This document shows, one piece after another, positions 5,967 to 6,114 of a stretch of DNA of 6,114 nt. Both the position numbers and the translations under genes were made by a program. This DNA is from DASSCW01 sp036555005 (GTDB lineage: Bacteria > Chloroflexota > Limnocylindria > QHBO01), in contig DATBME010000053.1 in the NCBI GenBank assembly GCA_036555005.1, positions 1 through 6,114 of the forward strand. Reading direction: 5' to 3'. The notes under the pieces are model-generated. The model was not told the DNA's origin and made no database searches. It was given only the letters and a program-made list of their open reading frames with translations. Each line of letters opens with the position of its first letter. Within the stretch, counting starts at the first letter, position 1.

Positions 5967-6013
5967 TCAAGCGCGGGGAGCGTCAAGCGCGGGGAGCGTC
6001 AAGCGCGGGGAGC
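5967..6013. repeat. 16-bp tandem repeat, 3 copies, at a gene end
   Basis: Units TCAAGCGCGGGGAGCG at 5967-5982 and 5983-5998 are identical. The third, from 5999 to 6013, matches over 15 bases and then diverges. Read on the minus strand, each unit ends in TGA, and the right-most TGA (5999-6001) is the stop of the partial upstream gene. The 16-base shift puts a TGA in every frame. Confidence 0.92.
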
Positions 6014-6114
6014 ACCGATGGCGAAGTGCCGGCCAACCTCCGACAGGTAGCGCCGCCCGAGCCACGGCGCCGCCTCCCGCAGCCAGTCACTGAAGCGGCG
6101 CCGGCCCAGTGGCG
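5999..6114 (-). CDS. C-terminal end of an unidentified protein, start outside window
   Basis: The frame is open from the right edge (first complete codon at 6112) to a TGA at 5999-6001, giving 37 residues ending VGRHFAIGAPRA. I do not recognise the family. About 84% of third positions are G or C, and the composition (Trp, Phe, Tyr, mixed charge, for example RRFSDWLREAAPWLGRRYL) looks like a real protein, unlike the Arg/Gly-rich alternative frame. It has the same orientation as the suf operon and ends 571 bases before sufB. The last codons (APRA and stop) coincide with the first unit of the 16-bp triplicate. The fragment is too short for a functional call, and it could still be a chance open frame. 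Confidence 0.5.
   Translation of the reverse strand, partial: PLGRRRFSDWLREAAPWLGRRYLSEVGRHFAIGAPRA

Larger units (their letters stand above)
5428..5998. other. Noncoding region upstream of the suf operon
   Basis: 571 bases between the stop of the upstream partial gene and the sufB start. Open frames here are low-complexity and read through repeats, so I call no gene. From the sufB side it holds a GC-rich leader, a dyad (5483-5499), a promoter candidate (5511-5539), a repeat cluster (5559-5694) and a 13-bp triplicate (5703-5741). It then holds a lower-GC stretch to about 5890 with short palindromes (GAAAC-C-GTTTC at 5836-5846, CGGATATCCG at 5878-5887, GCAGT-GGACG-ACTGC at 5890-5904), and part of a 16-bp triplicate (5967-6013). 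I see no convincing terminator with a T-run for the upstream gene. Confidence 0.7.

Noticed and set aside
5477..5986. 169-codon minus-strand open frame upstream of sufB with repeated ARFPTGESSDHGA peptides
   Set aside because: The peptide repeats only reflect the 60-bp DNA repeat, the frame crosses the putative promoter and the 13-bp repeat, the composition is not protein-like, and it stops inside the leader.

Overview
This is a high-GC window (roughly two-thirds G+C by eye) carrying almost all of a SUF iron-sulfur cluster assembly operon on the minus strand. In transcription order the genes are sufB, sufD, a small Rieske-type ferredoxin, an Rrf2-family regulator, sufC and sufS. SufS runs off the left edge. 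The gene order sufB-sufD-ferredoxin-sufC-sufS, the protein sequences and the base composition suit a high-GC Actinomycetota or Chloroflexota lineage; I cannot decide between them from this window. The Rrf2 gene between the ferredoxin and sufC differs from the usual actinobacterial layout, where the regulator sits upstream of sufB.

Layout: 1-1020 holds the first 340 codons of sufS. 1030-1971 is sufC, with an unusual repeated acidic C-terminal tail. 1968-2456 is the Rrf2 regulator, 2453-2779 the Rieske protein, 2776-4011 sufD and 4015-5427 sufB. The genes are very tightly packed. Three consecutive junctions (sufD/Rieske, Rieske/rrf2, rrf2/sufC) are 4-base ATGA overlaps, sufB/sufD are 3 bases apart, and sufC/sufS are 9 bases apart. 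All six are probably on one transcript.

The 571 bases upstream of sufB (5428-5998) hold no convincing gene. They contain a plausible promoter (TTGACC, 17 bases, CACAAT). Just downstream of its predicted start lies a dyad CCGACT-5 nt-AGTCGG, whose arms and spacing match the core of the IscR type 1 operator. Further upstream are a 40-bp direct repeat at 60-bp period with an inverted third copy, a 13-bp triplicate and a 16-bp triplicate. At the right edge, the last 37 codons of an unidentified gene on the same strand end inside the 16-bp repeat.

How the genes work together: SufS takes sulfur from cysteine. SufB, SufC and SufD form the ATP-driven scaffold on which the cluster is built. The Rieske protein is a possible electron carrier or cluster client. 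The Rrf2 protein keeps the Cys/Cys/Cys/His residues of cluster-sensing regulators and probably controls the operon that makes clusters. I see no new defence, mobile or biosynthetic system. The most interesting points are the self-contained regulatory circuit, the sufC tail repeat and the structured repeats upstream of the promoter.
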